Position numbers and translations under genes: made by a program. The notes below the pieces were generated by a model. That model was given only the letters and a program-made list of their open reading frames with translations, was not told the origin of the DNA and ran no database searches. A DNA stretch of 54,449 bases from Syntrophaceae bacterium UBA6109 (lineage in GTDB: Bacteria; Desulfobacterota; Syntrophia; Syntrophales; UBA6109), in NCBI GenBank assembly GCA_002428445.1, contig DIWJ01000016.1:41677-96125 (forward strand). Reading direction: 5' to 3'. Positions 26,112 to 34,576 of the stretch are shown here, piece by piece (position 1 is the stretch's first letter; every line of letters begins with the position of its first letter).

Positions 26112-26909
26112 TCAGGGACGCCGCGACGGGACACAGGCCAGCATGTCGGCAAGCAGAATCTCCGGGTGGCGGTAGCGTTTCCTGCTTGTCGTGGATTTGC
26201 CGAACTGGAGCGCCTCCTGCGGGCACCACTGGAGGCAGGCCAGGCACTGCTCGCAGCGATGGCGCCAGATGGGGCGATCATTCCGGATTGCGACGTTATC
26301 CGCCGGACAGATCTTCGCACAGATTCCGCAGCCGTTGCATTTTTCATCCGCCCGGAAGGATTGATCCATCGCGGGGACCCGGGAAAAGCTTTTCCGGTAA
26401 AACCAGGAGAAAAGCAGATTCTGCCAGAGGGGTCCTTTCTCAGGCTCCTGAAGCGTCCGCGCGGCCACGACGGCCGCGATGCGGCCGATCTTCCCGCCTG
26501 CCTTTTCGAAAAGCGCCGCCTGTTTCGGCGCCGGAGGTGCGCCGCCCCAGGGGATGTAATTGCTGGGCATGCAGAGGGAAAATCCCGAAGCGAGACGCAG
26601 ATTTCGTTCCTCCAGGAGGCGCCTCAGCTGCAGGAGTGTCGCCGCGACCTGGCCGGCGTTGACCGCGACGGCGAAAAGGTAGGCATTGTCGCCCGGCGCC
26701 AGGCGTCCGACGAAATCGACGACGCGGTGCGGCAGACCCCAGATATGAACGGGGAAAACGAGGCCGATGCAGTCGGCGTCGCTCTTCAGGCGCCCGTTGC
26801 CCGCCATGGACATCGGGACGATCTCCGCGCCGCCCAGTTCTCCGGAAAGCTTCCGAGCCGTCCACAGCGAGTTGCCGGTCCCGGTGTAGAAGTACAGAAC
26901 GCCTGCCAT
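26112..26909 (-). CDS. EFR1-type flavodoxin/ferredoxin fusion
   Basis: Small cytoplasmic electron carrier with an N-terminal flavodoxin-like domain and two C-terminal [4Fe-4S] clusters. The phosphate-binding FMN loop is YTGTGNSLWTA near the start, and VFPVHIWGLP follows. The ferredoxin motifs are CNGCGICAKICP and CEQCLACLQWCP. The 265-residue length is typical of EFR1-family proteins, whose physiological partners are mostly unknown. AGAGGAG precedes the ATG. It is the last gene of a seven-gene minus-strand run and begins 13 bases after the TonB-dependent receptor, so it may supply reducing power to whatever that receptor imports. Confidence 0.88.
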   Translation of the reverse strand: MAGVLYFYTGTGNSLWTARKLSGELGGAEIVPMSMAGNGRLKSDADCIGLVFPVHIWGLPHRVVDFVGRLAPGDNAYLFAVAVNAGQVAATLLQLRRLLEERNLRLASGFSLCMPSNYIPWGGAPPAPKQAALFEKAGGKIGRIAAVVAARTLQEPEKGPLWQNLLFSWFYRKSFSRVPAMDQSFRADEKCNGCGICAKICPADNVAIRNDRPIWRHRCEQCLACLQWCPQEALQFGKSTTSRKRYRHPEILLADMLACVPSRRP

Positions 26910-26922
26910 GATTGGACTCCTC

Positions 26923-28869
26923 TCAGAATTTCAGGGACATGCCGATCGTCCCGTTGATGCCCGGCATGGGATAATCCCTCCGGTAGGCGTAGCCCGTATT
27001 CGTCAGATTTTCCGCGGCCAGGTAGATCTCGCCGGCAGCCGGCGCCGATCTCCAGGTAAATTCCCGGGCAATCTTCCCGTTCAGCAGAAAAAAGGCGTCG
27101 ACGGACGCAATGCTGCTGCCGCCGTAATTTGCGGTCCGGTTGTTCGCCACGTACTGTCCGTCCACATACTGGCCGTCCAGGCTGAATCTGAAGGCTTCAA
27201 GGAAACGCCAGTTCATGCCGCCGCTGATCGACCAGGCAGGCGCATAGGGAAGGTTCTCGGGCTCCTTCCTGGCCAGATGTGCGGCGCCGATGAAGAGCGA
27301 AAGCGACTCGACAGGCATGCAGGTCAGAGACGCCTCGACGCCCTCGGTTTCGAAACGGGCGATGTTCTCATAATGCGGCGGCGCGGGGGTCGTGACCAGC
27401 AGGAGGCGGTTCCTGCCCTCGTCGCGGAAGACCGTGATATCCGCCTGGAACCGGTCCCCGAAGGTGTGGCGGATCCCCGCCTCACGATGATCGACGGTCT
27501 CCGGCTCGAGATCCCGCCAATGCCTGTTTCCTCCCCAGAAAAGGTCTGACTGGGCTGCCACGTAGATGCCGGGATGATTCACGCCCCGGGCATAAGAGGC
27601 ATGCATCTCCGTCCGGCCGTGACCCAGCGCAAGCCCCACCTGTGGCGCCCAGCGATTGCCGAATTCGTCGTGAGAAAAGAAGCGTATTCCGGCCGAAGGG
27701 ACAAGAGACCACGTCTCCTTATCTCCGAAGCGATGGCTGACCGATGCGTAGGGGGAGAGGATGCGGAAGGTTTCCGTCGGGAAACTGCTGTCGGCGCGGG
27801 GAGAGTCCCGGTCGATCCGTACCTTGCCGCTGATGAAATCCGCGTCGGCTCCGGCCAGCGCCTCGCCGCCTTTCCACGGCTGCAGGGTTTCCCGGACCCG
27901 AATCCCGTAGTTGTTCCAATCGGTGATCGTGTCGTAATAAAAACCGTTCGTGAGATCGCACTGGTCCTGCCAGCTTGCCTTCCCGCTGTCCGAGTAGATC
28001 TTCAGGCTGCCGCCGCCGCGGTCGTGGCGGTGTTCGAAGGAGGCGGCAGCTGTATCGCCCTTGACACGGTAGATTCCCTGCCGCTCGTTCGGGCGTCCCA
28101 GCGGTCCCGGGTCTTCGGCGAAACTGTCCGTCCGGTTGACGGTCACGGATACGGACAGCGGATCGTTGATTTGATGGCCAACGCGTCCAAAATATTCCTG
28201 GACTTCCCCGGCGGAAAACTCCCGGTGTCCGTCGGAGCGGCGGAAACTCTGAAGCAGGTAGTAATCGGTCCCGGAGACCTTTCCGCCGTGTTCCAGGACC
28301 TCGGAGAAGGAACTGTAGGAACCTGCCGCGCTTTGCAGGCGCGTCGAAAACCCTTCCTTCTCCTGCCTCTTGCTGACGATGTTCACGACGCCATAGGACG
28401 AGTTCCCGAAGAGGACCGGTTGTGCGCCCTTGTAGATTTCGATTTTTTCGGCGGGATCGATGCTGAGCGTGTCCAGCAAAGGATGGGCCCAGACGCCCAC
28501 GGACTTCGGTATTCCGTCCACCGCTGTCTGGATTTCCGCGCCCGGCCGCGAGCTTCCCATGCCGCGGATGTAAACCGCACCGCCTTCCGCGCCTCCGAAG
28601 GCGCCGACCGGATTCTGCCGCGAGATGATCACGCCGGGAACACGCCGCAGGGCTGACGGCAGGTCCCGGGCGTTTTGGTCTTCCATCTGCCTTGAGGTGA
28701 CGACGGCGACGGGATTGCCGAACGAATCCCTCTGCCCGTTGGACGTCACCGGCTCCGCCGTGACGACAACCTCTTCCATGACGACCGGCGCCTCCTGGGC
28801 GACCGGCACTCCCGTCCAGACGAATCCCAGCAGCAACGCGGCGCAGATCGATGCCGGTTTTTTCGGCAT
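26923..28869 (-). CDS. TonB-dependent outer-membrane receptor
   Basis: Outer-membrane importer for a scarce ligand such as a metal chelate or cobalamin. The start at 28869 gives a signal peptide (MPKKPASICAALLLGFVW, cleavage near VPVA-QE) and a TonB-box-like EEVVVTA around residues 32-38. A plug domain follows with RDLPSALRRVPGVI and GAVYIRGMG, then a barrel ending in GTIGMSLKF with the terminal phenylalanine that barrel assembly needs. The 648-residue length is normal. GAGGGGAG precedes the ATG. No TonB, ExbB/D or ABC transporter lies nearby; instead the flanks are two exported thiol proteins and an EFR1 carrier. The ligand cannot be read from sequence. Confidence 0.92.
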   Translation of the reverse strand: MPKKPASICAALLLGFVWTGVPVAQEAPVVMEEVVVTAEPVTSNGQRDSFGNPVAVVTSRQMEDQNARDLPSALRRVPGVIISRQNPVGAFGGAEGGAVYIRGMGSSRPGAEIQTAVDGIPKSVGVWAHPLLDTLSIDPAEKIEIYKGAQPVLFGNSSYGVVNIVSKRQEKEGFSTRLQSAAGSYSSFSEVLEHGGKVSGTDYYLLQSFRRSDGHREFSAGEVQEYFGRVGHQINDPLSVSVTVNRTDSFAEDPGPLGRPNERQGIYRVKGDTAAASFEHRHDRGGGSLKIYSDSGKASWQDQCDLTNGFYYDTITDWNNYGIRVRETLQPWKGGEALAGADADFISGKVRIDRDSPRADSSFPTETFRILSPYASVSHRFGDKETWSLVPSAGIRFFSHDEFGNRWAPQVGLALGHGRTEMHASYARGVNHPGIYVAAQSDLFWGGNRHWRDLEPETVDHREAGIRHTFGDRFQADITVFRDEGRNRLLLVTTPAPPHYENIARFETEGVEASLTCMPVESLSLFIGAAHLARKEPENLPYAPAWSISGGMNWRFLEAFRFSLDGQYVDGQYVANNRTANYGGSSIASVDAFFLLNGKIAREFTWRSAPAAGEIYLAAENLTNTGYAYRRDYPMPGINGTIGMSLKF

Positions 28870-28950
28870 GGAGACTCCCCTCGTGCGGCGATTCCTTTTC
28901 CACGCCTGCATTTTCTCGCGAAGATCGGAGCGTTTGCGAATGGGCGTCCG

Positions 28951-29550
28951 CTATGGAAGTTTTTCCAGTTCGGCGGCAAGCGCCTCCAGCGGCGGCCGCT
29001 CGTTGATGTCGTGGACGTCGATATAGCGGATGATGCCCTTCTTGTCGATGACGAAGAGCGCGCGCTCCGATGTGCCGTCGGATCGCAGAACGCCGAACCG
29101 CCTGGCGGCCGCCCCGTGCGGATAAAAATCCGAGAGGACGGGGAACCAGAGCTTGCCCATCTGGTTCGTCCAGGAAAAGAGCGTGGGGATGTTGTCGACG
29201 GTGATCCCGAGGAGAACCGCATCGTGCTCGTCGAAGAGATCCTTCACGATGTTGTAGCCGGGCCACTGATCGGAACAGACGGGTGTCCAGGCGGCGGGAA
29301 CAAAAGAGAGGACGACGTTCTTCTTCCCGCGGAAACTGCTCAGCGTCACCGTACCGCCCGACAGGGCCTTCAGTGTGAAATCCGGCGCCCGCTGTCCGAC
29401 CTTGACCTTGAGGACACTGTCCACCGGTTTGAGTTTCCCGGGATTGTAGATGTTGTCTTTGTAGGCTTCGGAGGCGGCCGCGGCTGTGCCCGCCCACAGA
29501 AACACCGCCAACGCTGCCGACAGGGCCATTCGACGAGCGGCTTCTTTCAT
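28951..29550 (-). CDS. Exported peroxiredoxin (AhpC/TSA family)
   Basis: Thiol peroxidase-like protein with a cleavable signal peptide (LSAALAVFLWAGTAAAA). The redoxin core opens with VGQRAPDFTLKAL and carries the active-site segment AAWTPVCSDQ, with Thr89 and the peroxidatic Cys92. I see no second conserved Cys in the chain, so the enzyme appears to be 1-Cys and would need an external thiol reductant. The CPYC protein encoded 9 bases upstream is the obvious candidate partner. The 199-residue protein probably acts in the periplasm. Confidence 0.87.
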   Translation of the reverse strand: MKEAARRMALSAALAVFLWAGTAAAASEAYKDNIYNPGKLKPVDSVLKVKVGQRAPDFTLKALSGGTVTLSSFRGKKNVVLSFVPAAWTPVCSDQWPGYNIVKDLFDEHDAVLLGITVDNIPTLFSWTNQMGKLWFPVLSDFYPHGAAARRFGVLRSDGTSERALFVIDKKGIIRYIDVHDINERPPLEALAAELEKLP

Positions 29551-29559
29551 AGCATCCTC

Positions 29560-30123
29560 CTATTTGATCTCCGCCGATTTCGCGATGAAATCCAGGAAGG
29601 CATCGACGCCCTCAAAGGCGCCGAGTTTGGCATGGACCACCTTGGGCGTGCCGGCCGGCTGAGCCTTCAGCACGATGAAGAACGGCGTCCGCACCTCTCC
29701 GACCAGTTTGTGCACGGCAAAGTCCCCGTCCGGAAACAGCGGGAAGGGAATCTCGTATTTTTTCCGGAAGGCCTCGACTTCGAAGGGGGAGTTGCCCACA
29801 CCGATGCCGACAAGCTTGACCTTGCCCTTGAGCGGGCCGCCCTCGATCTTCCGGTAGAGTTCGTTGACGACCGGCGCCTCTTTCTGGCAGTACGGGCAGT
29901 ACATGCTGAAGATCTCGATCACGACGGCTTGCGCCTTGATGTCGGCGATCCGGAATGTCGCGCCTCCGGAGAGGCCCAGATAGCTGCGGGATGCGGAATC
30001 CTTCGGCACGGCAAGCACAAAATCGGGCAGCGGCTGTCCCGGCGCCGGCTCCGCAGAAATCGTGGCCGCCGGTGTGCAGCAGAGTGCGGCGGCCATCGTC
30101 ATCACCCAGATCCATCGTTTCAT
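29560..30123 (-). CDS. Exported TlpA-like thioredoxin-fold protein
   Basis: Periplasmic thiol-disulfide protein. A signal peptide with a Cys pair (MKRWIWVMTMAAALCC) might be a lipoprotein signal, but a clear lipobox is lacking; cleavage near ISA-EP is more likely. The thioredoxin fold has FSMYCPYCQKEAP with Cys76 and Cys79, the cis-Pro segment EVRTPFFIV, and a C-terminal helix. CPYC is the motif of glutaredoxins rather than of TlpA proteins, which suggests a reducing role. It is placed between the VWA gene and the peroxiredoxin, with gaps of 31 and 9 bases. Confidence 0.85.
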   Translation of the reverse strand: MKRWIWVMTMAAALCCTPAATISAEPAPGQPLPDFVLAVPKDSASRSYLGLSGGATFRIADIKAQAVVIEIFSMYCPYCQKEAPVVNELYRKIEGGPLKGKVKLVGIGVGNSPFEVEAFRKKYEIPFPLFPDGDFAVHKLVGEVRTPFFIVLKAQPAGTPKVVHAKLGAFEGVDAFLDFIAKSAEIK

Positions 30124-30154
30124 CGCAGTACTCCTTCGTCTTCCGGCACGCTGT

Positions 30155-31351
30155 TCAGTTACGGCTTCTGAGATACTGAACGGCCTTTTCGAGCCCGTCC
30201 AGACTCAACTCGAACATGGGGAAAATTTCACGGATCCTTCCGATCGACCAGGTCCCGGTCCAGTCGCCCTCCGGCTGGGGATTGAGCCAGACGCTGTGGC
30301 GGAAGATCCCCGCCAGAAACATCAGCCGGTCAATGCTCGCCTGCGTTTCCCGCTGGCCGACGTACAGAGCGCCGTCGGCATGCATGAGCTCGTAAGGGGC
30401 CATGCTGGCGTCGCCGACGAAGACAAGCCTCGTTTCCGGGTCTTTGCGGATAAATTCTTCGATCAGTTCCGGTTTGTGGTGACGCGTCGGATCCAACCAC
30501 ACGCGGTTGTAGACGGTGTTGTGAAAGTAGTAGATGGTGAGATCCTTGAATTGCGACCTTGCGTAATTGAAGAGCGTCTGGACGAGGTCGATGTAGGGGT
30601 CCATCGACCAGCCGCCGTTGTCGATCATGAGGATGACCTTGAGGCGGTCGGCCAGGTGACGGTCGAAGATGATCTCGATCTCGCCGCCGTTGCGGATCGT
30701 CTCGTAGACGGTCTTGTCCACATTGACGACGTCCTTCGGACCCGAGGGGACCATCCGGCGAAGCCGTTTGAGCGCCTCGCCCATCTGGACTTCGGTGAGC
30801 GGGCCCTGCTGCGTGTAGTCCCTGTAGCGCCTTTCCATCGCGACCTTGATCGCGGACTTTCCCCGCGAGGCGCCGCCGACGCGCATGCCCCCGGGGTGAT
30901 GGCCGGAATGGCCCACCGGCGACGTGCCTTTCGTCCCGATCCAGCGGCTTCCCCCGTGGTGGGCGCCGTCCTGATCCTTGAGCCGATCGAGGAAATAGCG
31001 GACGAGCTCTTCCGGCGTCATCGCCGCGACCGCTTCCTTCGAAAGGCCCAGGGCGGCGGCGAGATCTTCCGGCGATTTCAGCCATTCCTCCAGGAGCGAG
31101 CGGACCGCTTCAGCCAGTTCGATCTCCGAAAAGTCCTCGGCGAGATCGGCCCCCCGGAAGCAGTGGGCAAACGTCTGGTCATAGAGATCGAAATACCGTT
31201 CACTCTTGACGAGGATGCAGCGCGCCGCCGTGTAAAAATCGTCGATGCCGGTGACAAGCCCCAGGCTCAGGGCCTTCTGCAGGCGCAGGAAGGACGTGGG
31301 GCTGACGGGAATGCCTCGTTTGCGAAGCGTGTAGAAAAACTCGACGAACAC
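30155..31351 (-). CDS. CoxE-like VWA-domain protein
   Basis: Partner of MoxR-type ATPases; such pairs act as chaperones that activate or load metal centres (CoxD/CoxE, NorQ/NorD, CbbQ/CbbO). The 398-residue protein has an N-terminal helical domain, a central basic segment, and a C-terminal von Willebrand A domain from about residue 225. The metal site reads MIDNGGWSM rather than classic DxSxS, so ion binding may be altered, though this form is known among CoxE relatives. The start is GTG, set by AAGGAG five bases upstream. It begins 9 bases after the MoxR gene. Confidence 0.85.
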   Translation of the reverse strand: MFVEFFYTLRKRGIPVSPTSFLRLQKALSLGLVTGIDDFYTAARCILVKSERYFDLYDQTFAHCFRGADLAEDFSEIELAEAVRSLLEEWLKSPEDLAAALGLSKEAVAAMTPEELVRYFLDRLKDQDGAHHGGSRWIGTKGTSPVGHSGHHPGGMRVGGASRGKSAIKVAMERRYRDYTQQGPLTEVQMGEALKRLRRMVPSGPKDVVNVDKTVYETIRNGGEIEIIFDRHLADRLKVILMIDNGGWSMDPYIDLVQTLFNYARSQFKDLTIYYFHNTVYNRVWLDPTRHHKPELIEEFIRKDPETRLVFVGDASMAPYELMHADGALYVGQRETQASIDRLMFLAGIFRHSVWLNPQPEGDWTGTWSIGRIREIFPMFELSLDGLEKAVQYLRSRN

Positions 31352-31360
31352 ATCCGCTCC

Positions 31361-32206
31361 TTATCGCGCGCGGGAGGCCTGCTGCGCGGCAAGCGAAAGA
31401 TCGCCGCTTTTCTTGAACAGAACTCCCAGATAGGGGACGCTCCCCGACGAAAGGGTCTTGGCGTTGAAATCCGGATCGGCCCTGAGCGCCCGGATCCAGT
31501 TGAGCAGTTCGCGCGTCGCGGGCTTCTTCTCGATCCCGCGGAATTCCCGCAGACGATAGAAGACGGCGAGGCAGGCATCCGCCAGATCCTTCGAAAGATC
31601 GGGGAAGTGCACGCCGATGATCCGCCGCATCATATCCGTGTCGGGAAAGGCGATATGGTGAAAATTGCACCGGCCAAGGAACGGGTCGGAAAGGTCCTTC
31701 TTCGCGTTGGAGGTGATGACGATCACCGGCCGGTGTCTGGCCGTCATGGTCTTGTCGATTTCGATGATGTCGAACTGCATCTGGTCGAGGACATCGAGCA
31801 TGTCATCCTGAAAGTCGGTGTCGGCCTTGTCGATCTCGTCGATGAGGAGGACGGTCCGCACGTCGGAGACGAAGGACTGCCCGATCCTGCCCATGCGGAT
31901 GTATTCCTCGATATTGCTCACATCGCGCTTGGAGTCCCCGAATCGGCTGTCGTTGAGGCGGGTCAGCGTATCGTACTGGTACAGGGCGTCGACCAGCTTC
32001 ATGCTCGATTTCACGTTGAGGACGATCAGCGGCATCTTCAGGCTCTCGGCAATGGCGTGGGCGAGCATGGTCTTTCCCGTGCCGGGCTCTCCCTTGAGCA
32101 GCAGCGGCATTTCGAGGGCCATGGAGATGTTGACAATCCGGGCCAACTCCTCATCGAGAACGTACTTCGCGGCACCCCGGAACGGAATCGGTTGAATTTT
32201 ACTCAT
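31361..32206 (-). CDS. MoxR-family AAA+ ATPase
   Basis: Hexameric remodelling ATPase. The 281-residue protein has Walker A GEPGTGKTML, Walker B VLLIDEIDKAD, sensor 1 VITSNAKKDLS and an arginine-finger/lid region ending near KPATRELLNWIRAL. The ATG at 32206 is preceded by GAGGGAG nine bases upstream; the frame remains open a few codons further to a TTG that overlaps this ribosome site. It is followed directly by the CoxE-like VWA gene, the usual MoxR-VWA arrangement, and preceded by a Cys-rich protein. The client is not evident; the seven-gene setting points to an envelope metalloprotein or the nearby Mo/W formate dehydrogenase. Confidence 0.9.
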   Translation of the reverse strand: MSKIQPIPFRGAAKYVLDEELARIVNISMALEMPLLLKGEPGTGKTMLAHAIAESLKMPLIVLNVKSSMKLVDALYQYDTLTRLNDSRFGDSKRDVSNIEEYIRMGRIGQSFVSDVRTVLLIDEIDKADTDFQDDMLDVLDQMQFDIIEIDKTMTARHRPVIVITSNAKKDLSDPFLGRCNFHHIAFPDTDMMRRIIGVHFPDLSKDLADACLAVFYRLREFRGIEKKPATRELLNWIRALRADPDFNAKTLSSGSVPYLGVLFKKSGDLSLAAQQASRAR

Positions 32207-32298
32207 AGCGTACAACTCCCTCAGGATTTGGATGGTCGCTTCTTAACTCGAAAATCCCTTGTTTTGCCACCGTTTTCTTGGCGCGGCCGTCCCTGCCT

Positions 32299-33051
32299 TC
32301 AAGCGCCGTCGGCGAGCAGGAATCTCCAGGCGCAGAACCATTCCTCCGGATGCGGATCGGGCGGACAGGCCACGCACTCCATGCGGATCCGGGGATCGAT
32401 GGTCTCGGCGAACGTCCGGTATTCGACGAGGCCCGCCGACTTGCAGGGATAATCGGCCAGGCCCTTTCGCTTCCGCGCGGACTGCACACGGCAGTCGTCC
32501 ATGCGAAAGAGGAAGCTCGCCGGCCCCTCGTCTTCGATCGACTGCTTGTTGATACGCGCGTAGAGGCGGAAGTTGAGCGCCCGCTTCAATCCATCCAGAC
32601 CGGCCTTATCGGGCAGTTCCAGCAGGCGTTTGATCGAAAAGGCCTCGAAAGGCGAAAACCGTTCCCAGCAGGAGTCGTTGCAGCATTTCGCCTCTGCCAT
32701 GCCGTGGGATACCTCCACCGCCTGAAACCAGAGGCCGTCGCCGGCCAGCCAGTTCTTGCCGAGCTCTTCCATGAAAGTCAGCAGGGCCTCCTTCGGCATG
32801 TCCGCAACACCGGAGGGGACGCCCTCCCGGACCGTAAAACCGAAGGAGCGGGACAGCCGTTCCATCTGGATGGCATAGCTGCGGCGCCACACCTGATCCA
32901 TCAGTGGAAGGGACGCCTCCATTCCCAGGTGGGAAACCACCTCTCCGAACCAGAGGGCATGGTGGACGGACGTCCGGTACATCAGGTCAACGACAAGCTT
33001 CGCCAGTCCGATCTGGTCCAGATCCTCCGGTTTGCGCACCGGCTGACTCAT
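32299..33051 (-). CDS. Cys-rich protein resembling the DUF6125 / ATC-hydrolase-like group
   Basis: Function unknown. The 250-residue protein is mostly helical in its first half, then carries eight cysteines: Cys123, Cys124 and Cys128 in KCCNDSCWERFS, Cys187 in DDCRVQ, Cys203 in YPCKSAG, Cys226 and Cys229 in ECVACPPD, and Cys240. This pattern, with GLWFQAVEVSHGM and FRLYARINKQ, recalls uncharacterised desulfobacterial proteins (DUF6125-like), an identification made from memory. Clustered Cys suggest a metal or Fe-S site. It is the first gene of the run that includes MoxR-VWA. The ATG at 33051 has GGGAGGAAA upstream; a longer frame to 33147 lacks support. Confidence 0.65.
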   Translation of the reverse strand: MSQPVRKPEDLDQIGLAKLVVDLMYRTSVHHALWFGEVVSHLGMEASLPLMDQVWRRSYAIQMERLSRSFGFTVREGVPSGVADMPKEALLTFMEELGKNWLAGDGLWFQAVEVSHGMAEAKCCNDSCWERFSPFEAFSIKRLLELPDKAGLDGLKRALNFRLYARINKQSIEDEGPASFLFRMDDCRVQSARKRKGLADYPCKSAGLVEYRTFAETIDPRIRMECVACPPDPHPEEWFCAWRFLLADGA

Positions 33052-33148
33052 GGGCGTTTCCTCCCGATTGTTCAAGAATCCTGTGCTTTGCCACGGCAGC
33101 ATACACCAGGCTGAGCCGATCGGCAACATCGGGACCGGGACAGGCATG

Positions 33149-33182
33149 AAAAAGGGGATGCGCGGAAGCGCATCCCCTTTTC
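33149..33182 (-). terminator. Bidirectional intrinsic terminator after the M20 peptidase gene
   Basis: Perfect stem GGGGATGCGC/GCGCATCCCC (33154-33163 and 33168-33177) with a 4-base loop, flanked by A-run and T-run, so it can work on both strands. It separates the TRAP-M20 operon from the Cys-rich/MoxR run downstream on the minus strand. Confidence 0.85.
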
Positions 33183-33203
33183 GTCAGGCCAATCTGTACG
33201 GCA

Positions 33204-34562
33204 TCAGGCACACCAGCGATAGATCGCCAGGGCAAGGATTTTCACGCAATTCAGGTATTCCGAGATCGAAATGCACTCGTTGGACTTGTGGGCATACCCA
33301 ATCCAGCCCGGCCCCAGGATGACCGTGGGAATCCTGCCCTGGTTTCCCAGGTATTCCATGTCCGAACAGAAGGGGCAGCCGGCGACCGGACCGACCTCCG
33401 GATCGACGGCTTTCGCCGCCCCGAGGACTTCCCGGATGATCGGCTGATCCGGATCCGTCGTCACGCTGTTGCGGTGATGGAGGAAGCGGACCTTTGCGGG
33501 ATGGTCTTTGAACCACGGATCTCCCGCCGTCGCCTCCGCCACGCGCTCCCGGATCCGGTCCATGATCTCGTTGACGGAGCCCAGGGACGGGCCGAAGTAC
33601 ATGCAGCCCCGCAACGTGCAGCCGTTGGCCGTCACCGTCGGATAGGTTCCGCCGGCGATTTCGCCGATCACGCAGGAGAAGGAGTTCCCGCCCGCATACA
33701 GGGGATGAGGTTCCATGCCGTTGTGGTCCCGCTCCACCTTGAGCAGGGCCTCGATCGCCGGGCCAATTTTCTCGATGGCGCTGACTCCCGCCATCGTCTT
33801 GCCCTCCCAGCGGGCGCCCGGCGATCTCGGCACTCCCGTCAGAGCCACTTCCCAGTACACGTCTCCCGGCGTGGCGATGTAGACCTGATTGCGCGACGGC
33901 TCCATCACGATCGCGGCGTCAGCCCCGAGACCCTCAGCCACGAGAGAGAGCGTCCCGTTCCCCGAATGCTCTTCGTTGACGGCCGAGGCGAACAGGACGT
34001 CGCCGCGCAGTTTGATGCCGGCTTCGACGAGGCACTGGACCGCCAGCAGGGCTGCGCAGAGCCCTCCCTTCATGTCCGAGGTGCCCCGGCCGTACATCAA
34101 GCCGTTGACGACCAGGGCTCCGAAGGGATCGTACCGCCACTCATTCTTCGGTTCGACCGTGACGGTGTCCACGTGTCCTGTGAGCAGCAGCGATCTGCCA
34201 CCGCCCCTCCCCTTTAGGTTGGCGACGAGATTCGGCCTGCCCTTGTAGTTGAGAACGTCGCTCTTGCCGCTTTTCATCAACTCTTCGTAGGAAGCCAGCC
34301 GATCATAGGCCAGGATAAGGTCGTGCCGCCAATGCGTCGGGTACTGGGCCGATTCCGGATACTTCCGGAAGATCAATTCCAGATCCGGCTCGGACAGTCG
34401 TACGTCCATCCCCAGAGACTGCGCGCGGGACGCAAGGAATTCCTGGGCAGCACCCTCCTCGCCGGTCAAGCTCGGCACGCGAATGAGGCCGGCGAGGAAA
34501 TCAACCAGTTCGGCCTTTCTTTGTTCGATTTTCGAAAGAATTTTCGCTTCCATTACAGCCAT
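33204..34562 (-). CDS. M20-family amidohydrolase/peptidase
   Basis: Zinc hydrolase related to ArgE/DapE and aminoacylases, cleaving an N-acyl amino acid or dipeptide-like amide. The 452-residue protein has the metal-binding segments TGHVDTVTVEP, YGRGTSDMKGG and NEEHSGNGT, a lid domain, and a final metal His in YAHKSNECISI. No signal peptide, so cytoplasmic. The start at 34562 (MAVMEAK) is one of two ATG codons nine bases apart; the frame upstream is only a shadow of the secreted-protein gene. It closes the TAXI-TRAP operon, which suggests it processes the imported substrate. Confidence 0.87.
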   Translation of the reverse strand: MAVMEAKILSKIEQRKAELVDFLAGLIRVPSLTGEEGAAQEFLASRAQSLGMDVRLSEPDLELIFRKYPESAQYPTHWRHDLILAYDRLASYEELMKSGKSDVLNYKGRPNLVANLKGRGGGRSLLLTGHVDTVTVEPKNEWRYDPFGALVVNGLMYGRGTSDMKGGLCAALLAVQCLVEAGIKLRGDVLFASAVNEEHSGNGTLSLVAEGLGADAAIVMEPSRNQVYIATPGDVYWEVALTGVPRSPGARWEGKTMAGVSAIEKIGPAIEALLKVERDHNGMEPHPLYAGGNSFSCVIGEIAGGTYPTVTANGCTLRGCMYFGPSLGSVNEIMDRIRERVAEATAGDPWFKDHPAKVRFLHHRNSVTTDPDQPIIREVLGAAKAVDPEVGPVAGCPFCSDMEYLGNQGRIPTVILGPGWIGYAHKSNECISISEYLNCVKILALAIYRWCA

Positions 34563-34576
34563 CACCTGCGACACCC

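Noticed and set aside
22486..26175. A 1229-residue open frame on the plus strand
   Set aside because: It lies antisense across the formate dehydrogenase alpha gene, has Arg/Val/Gly-biased composition and no motifs. It is a GC-rich shadow frame, open because of the codon pattern on the other strand.
27574..28656. A plus-strand 360-residue frame opposite the TonB receptor
   Set aside because: No domain pattern, and the receptor on the other strand has signal peptide, plug and C-terminal Phe.
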